Shown here: positions 57,677 to 64,000 of the stretch, in pieces
How the letters are laid out: the number at the start of each line of letters is the position of its first letter
How positions within the stretch are numbered: the first letter of the stretch is position 1
Source: Cristatella mucedo
Lineage: Eukaryota > Bryozoa > Phylactolaemata > Cristatellidae
Reading direction: 5' to 3'
Length of the DNA stretch: 64,000 bases
Assembly (NCBI GenBank): GCA_009760855.2
Contig: WPIO01000016.1
Location: 3,694,501 to 3,758,500, forward strand
Program-made: the position numbers and the translations under genes
Notes under the pieces: generated by a model
Told to the model about the DNA's origin: nothing
The model's database searches: none
What the model saw: only the letters and a program-made list of their open reading frames with translations

Positions 57677-58335
57677 CAGAAAAGCCCGATTCTCGCGACT
57701 GGCACACAAACAACACGAACAAGATAGCTTCGCCGCCGTCCGGCAGCACTGTTGGCCTGCACCGACGCAGCGTCAGTGCGATCGAGCATGCTCCTCGGCA
57801 TTCTCATCTCGGGCATCGCGGCAGCGGAGCTTCGCGCCAGCGAAGCGCCAGTCTGAAGCACCAAATACAGCAATGCATTCAGGTCAAGCGACAGCGAGAA
57901 AAGACGGCGACCGCGATGCTATCCCCGAACGTGCTGTTGCTGCCCCGCCCCACGTCGGCCGTCCAATCGCCAGCATTCTGATCGGGGTGCCTGACGCGCT
58001 CTCGAGAGACATTTGTCGACGATCGACCACCACCAGTTCGGGCCATGGTCGATACCTTACCGGGGGGGGGGGTCGGGTTGGTTGCCATCGGGACCAAGAA
58101 AAATCGCAGAAGCGGCAGCTGAGCCACTAAGCTCCCCTCAGCTCATCGTGAGTAGCAGGTGTATCAAAGGTGAAGGTGGGGCCACACTGAATGCTTGCTG
58201 CATCGGTGCAGCATTTCTCCAGCACAGGTAGCGCGGCCCTTGCCGAGGACAGCTCCAGATGACTGGTAACGACGCTAGTATTTCTGGGGCGGCCGCCGGC
58301 TGCTCGCTCAGCCCGGGCACACTTCCCCGGTGTCG
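57677..58335. other. Gap between the convergent AK1 and PIG-P stop codons
   Basis: 659 bases that must contain both 3' UTRs. No canonical AATAAA was read on either strand; a poly(G) run lies at 58062-58070. No gene is seen here. Confidence 0.55.
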
Positions 58336-61674
<3,339 letters not shown>

Positions 61675-61756
61675 CTGTAAACAAAAGCGCAAGCACCAGC
61701 CGGATGATGAATCTCAATCAAGGAGAGAAAGCTAGACATGCTTAGAAGAAAGCAAG

Positions 61757-62008
<252 letters not shown>

Positions 62009-62071
62009 CAGGGCTGGTTGCTTTACGAGTTTGAAGAGCTCTGACGTATTACTGTAGTAAACAAAAAATTA

Positions 62072-62225
62072 GATGATTCAACAGCGGCAATTATGTAGCA
62101 GCAGAAGAGCCTTAACGGCTATCACCACTTGGTGTGGGCAGTAAAGGATCGCCCATAGCACGGCTCGAACCCACGACCGGGGTCGTGCAGAGCAAACACC
62201 TAACCCCTGCCTAAGACCCAGGGGC
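62072..62225 (-). mobile_element. SINE family 1 copy
   Basis: 'agaagagccttaacggctat', 'cagtaaaggatcgcccat' and 'ggctcgaacccacgaccg' (B-box complement), then 'cagagcaaacacctaacc', all in family-1 order. Confidence 0.82.
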
Positions 62226-62446
62226 AAGTGCACTACATGAGTCGCAGCTAGCGATGGTGGCAGCTCATTGATACATTGATGGCCACAGGACGGGGCAGAC
62301 AGAAGCTCTTGCCAAACCGGCATTAACACAGCCAACCGGGTATGTACAACCTGTAATTAAGCTGTAATTGAGGTTACTTAAATACAAGTGCACACCCCAT
62401 CCTGCAACACATTCGGTTGCGCACAAACATTTACAAAGACAAAAAT

Positions 62447-62447
<1 letters not shown>

Positions 62448-62506
<59 letters not shown>
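62448..62506. repeat. (CA)n microsatellite
   Basis: About 29 CA units. Confidence 0.97.
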
Positions 62507-62508
<2 letters not shown>

Positions 62509-62741
62509 GCGAATGCACCACACACGCAAGCATTGAGTGAGGAGACCACGAGTATCTTACACGGTATCCTCAAATGCTGGGATCGAATGCATCATTCAAT
62601 CAATGGCAGCCGAGCAGACCGGCACATGGTCAGGCTTCCATAGCATGAACAGAGATTACTTAAGCTAGCCAGCATTGCACTCACTTTCCTTTGTCAAAAG
62701 GAAGGTGAGTTCTTCAATAACAATAATAATAATTGCTAGGT

Positions 62742-62995
62742 CTGCTGTGTAATGTAATGTAATCATGCATCTCCATCTGTAACTCCCCAAAGTCATATAG
62801 GCTATGTGGGTGTTACACAGGAGAGTTTTGTATAGCACACTGTATATGTATATTTGTATAGCACACTCTCTCGTGGCCTAAGCGGCTTTCGGTAGCCAAC
62901 AAACTTCGTTTCACGCAACAAAGAGAAAGTGAGAAGCATAAATATAAAATTGCAAATCAAATATAACAATAATAATAATAATAATAGTATGCTTG
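62742..62995 (-). mobile_element. LINE family A 3' terminus with (TAATG)n tail
   Basis: The antisense copy starts with 'gtgtaatgtaatgtaatc', the complement of the pentanucleotide tail of family A. It continues with 'tgtgggtgttacacagga' and 'ggcctaagcggctttcgg'. A (AAT)n tract follows at 62969. Confidence 0.82.
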
Positions 62996-63424
62996 ATAGA
63001 GCACCCTGTGAAGGAGCAAGCCACTATCAGCCTGCGAGCACAGGGCGGAGACCTCGCGATGGCTCTCTGTCAGAGCTGCCTAAGCAGCTGCAAGCTCACG
63101 AACGGTGGAAGGGCAGACAATGACTCGGCAGTCCTGCCCAAATCCATGCATTGGCAGCATCTGTGGGGACATCAATCTACCACAAACTGCCGCCAGCTGT
63201 CGGGCAATGGCCCGACAGTGCAAAAAGCAGAGCACGCATGGAATATAAGGGCTGCCAGAGGTGTACAACGGGAGGGGAGGCAGAGATCCCTCGACGCCGG
63301 CAGTCTAGTGTGTGTAGACTGGGCTTGGCCGGTGTAGCTTGAAGTAAAGGTTTTGGTGTTGGAGCCAGCAGACTTGTTGCTCGGTCGCGCTACCCAGCCC
63401 GACGACAGGTCGTGCGAAGGGCTG
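62996..63424. other. Unassigned flank upstream of PIG-P exons
   Basis: No PIG-P first exon could be recognised. It contains a 9-bp perfect inverted repeat with a 4-nt loop at 63197-63218 (CTGTCGGGC, AATG, GCCCGACAG). Confidence 0.5.
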
Positions 63425-64000
63425 TCACACACCCTCAGAGAACTCAATCTCTCTCTAGGCGCTTTACATTTGCTGCAAAGGGAAATGCAATTGAATTGTG
63501 AGTAAAATCATGCTTGATAAACAAACAAAATGAATAACATGGTTACGGGTGACATGCACAGGGTCAGCATGCAAGTGTGGTAAGTGACAGCATGCACAGT
63601 GTCAGCACCCATAAGCACATAAAGGACGAATCACAGGAACCCACTAAATGCTGCCCTAAATAGGTGCGTTTTTGAGTTCTTTTTAAATGTGGTCAAGTCA
63701 CAGGATGTCGTGACTGAAGTGGGGAGTGAGCTCCAGGCTTTGGAAGCATACACACTAAAGGCACGGTCTCCAAAGAATTTGAGGTTTGCAAGAGGTATAG
63801 GTAAACAGTTAGATTCCGAAAAGCAGGTGGTACTATGCATGGCCTGGTGGGGCAGTAGATCTGATAAGTAGGCTGAAGCCAAAGAATGAAGGGACCTAAA
63901 AGTGAGCCACAAAACCTTAAAGTCGACCCGTTGCTTGACTGGTAGCCAAAGCAGGTCGGCTAGAAGTGGTGTGGTGTGGCAGCTGCGACGCTCACGACAG
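63425..64000 (-). mobile_element. LINE family B copy running off the window edge
   Basis: The antisense tail 'ctcagagaactcaatctctc' and 'tctaggcgctttacattt' is followed by the C-terminal ORF (minus frame 63912-63631: FRSLHSLASAYLSDLLPHQA, DRAFSVYASKAWSSLP, FKKNSKTHLF). This frame is open and well preserved, so this copy is relatively young; the reverse-transcriptase core would lie beyond 64000. Confidence 0.87.

Overview
The window is nuclear DNA of an invertebrate animal. Four conserved animal genes are present, all split by spliceosomal introns. The rest is filled with degenerate non-LTR retrotransposons, tRNA-derived SINEs and long microsatellites. The sequence alone does not settle the phylum. 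All exons were found by reading translated conserved blocks and joining them at splice sites; intron phase agrees at every junction.

Layout: (1) 1358-11783, minus strand: a complete WDR5 (COMPASS/MLL WD-repeat subunit) in 11 coding exons, 336 aa. (2) 11784-25265: a 13.5-kb gap between two divergently transcribed genes, made largely of LINE fragments (two CR1/L2-like families, one family with a restriction-like endonuclease), SINEs and AT repeats. (3) 25266-50865, plus strand: an apparently full-length alpha-spectrin in 37 recognised coding exons, 2378 aa, with spectrin repeats, a central SH3 domain and C-terminal EF-hands. One expected in-frame exon of about 40 codons is missing exactly where a 13-bp minisatellite fills the intron. 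(4) 53808-57676, plus strand: complete adenylate kinase 1 in 5 coding exons, 191 aa. (5) 58336-61674, minus strand: the last three exons of PIG-P, a GPI-anchor biosynthesis subunit; its first exon was not found. (6) 61.7-64 kb: microsatellites, a SINE and LINE tails up to the edge.

The genes do not form a functional pathway: they cover chromatin, membrane skeleton, nucleotide balance and GPI synthesis. However, human WDR5, SPTAN1 and AK1 all lie on 9q34, so their linkage here looks like retained ancestral synteny. No novel multi-gene system was found. The main points for follow-up are the missing spectrin exon, the excess of GC-AG introns, and a SINE family whose tail matches a resident LINE.
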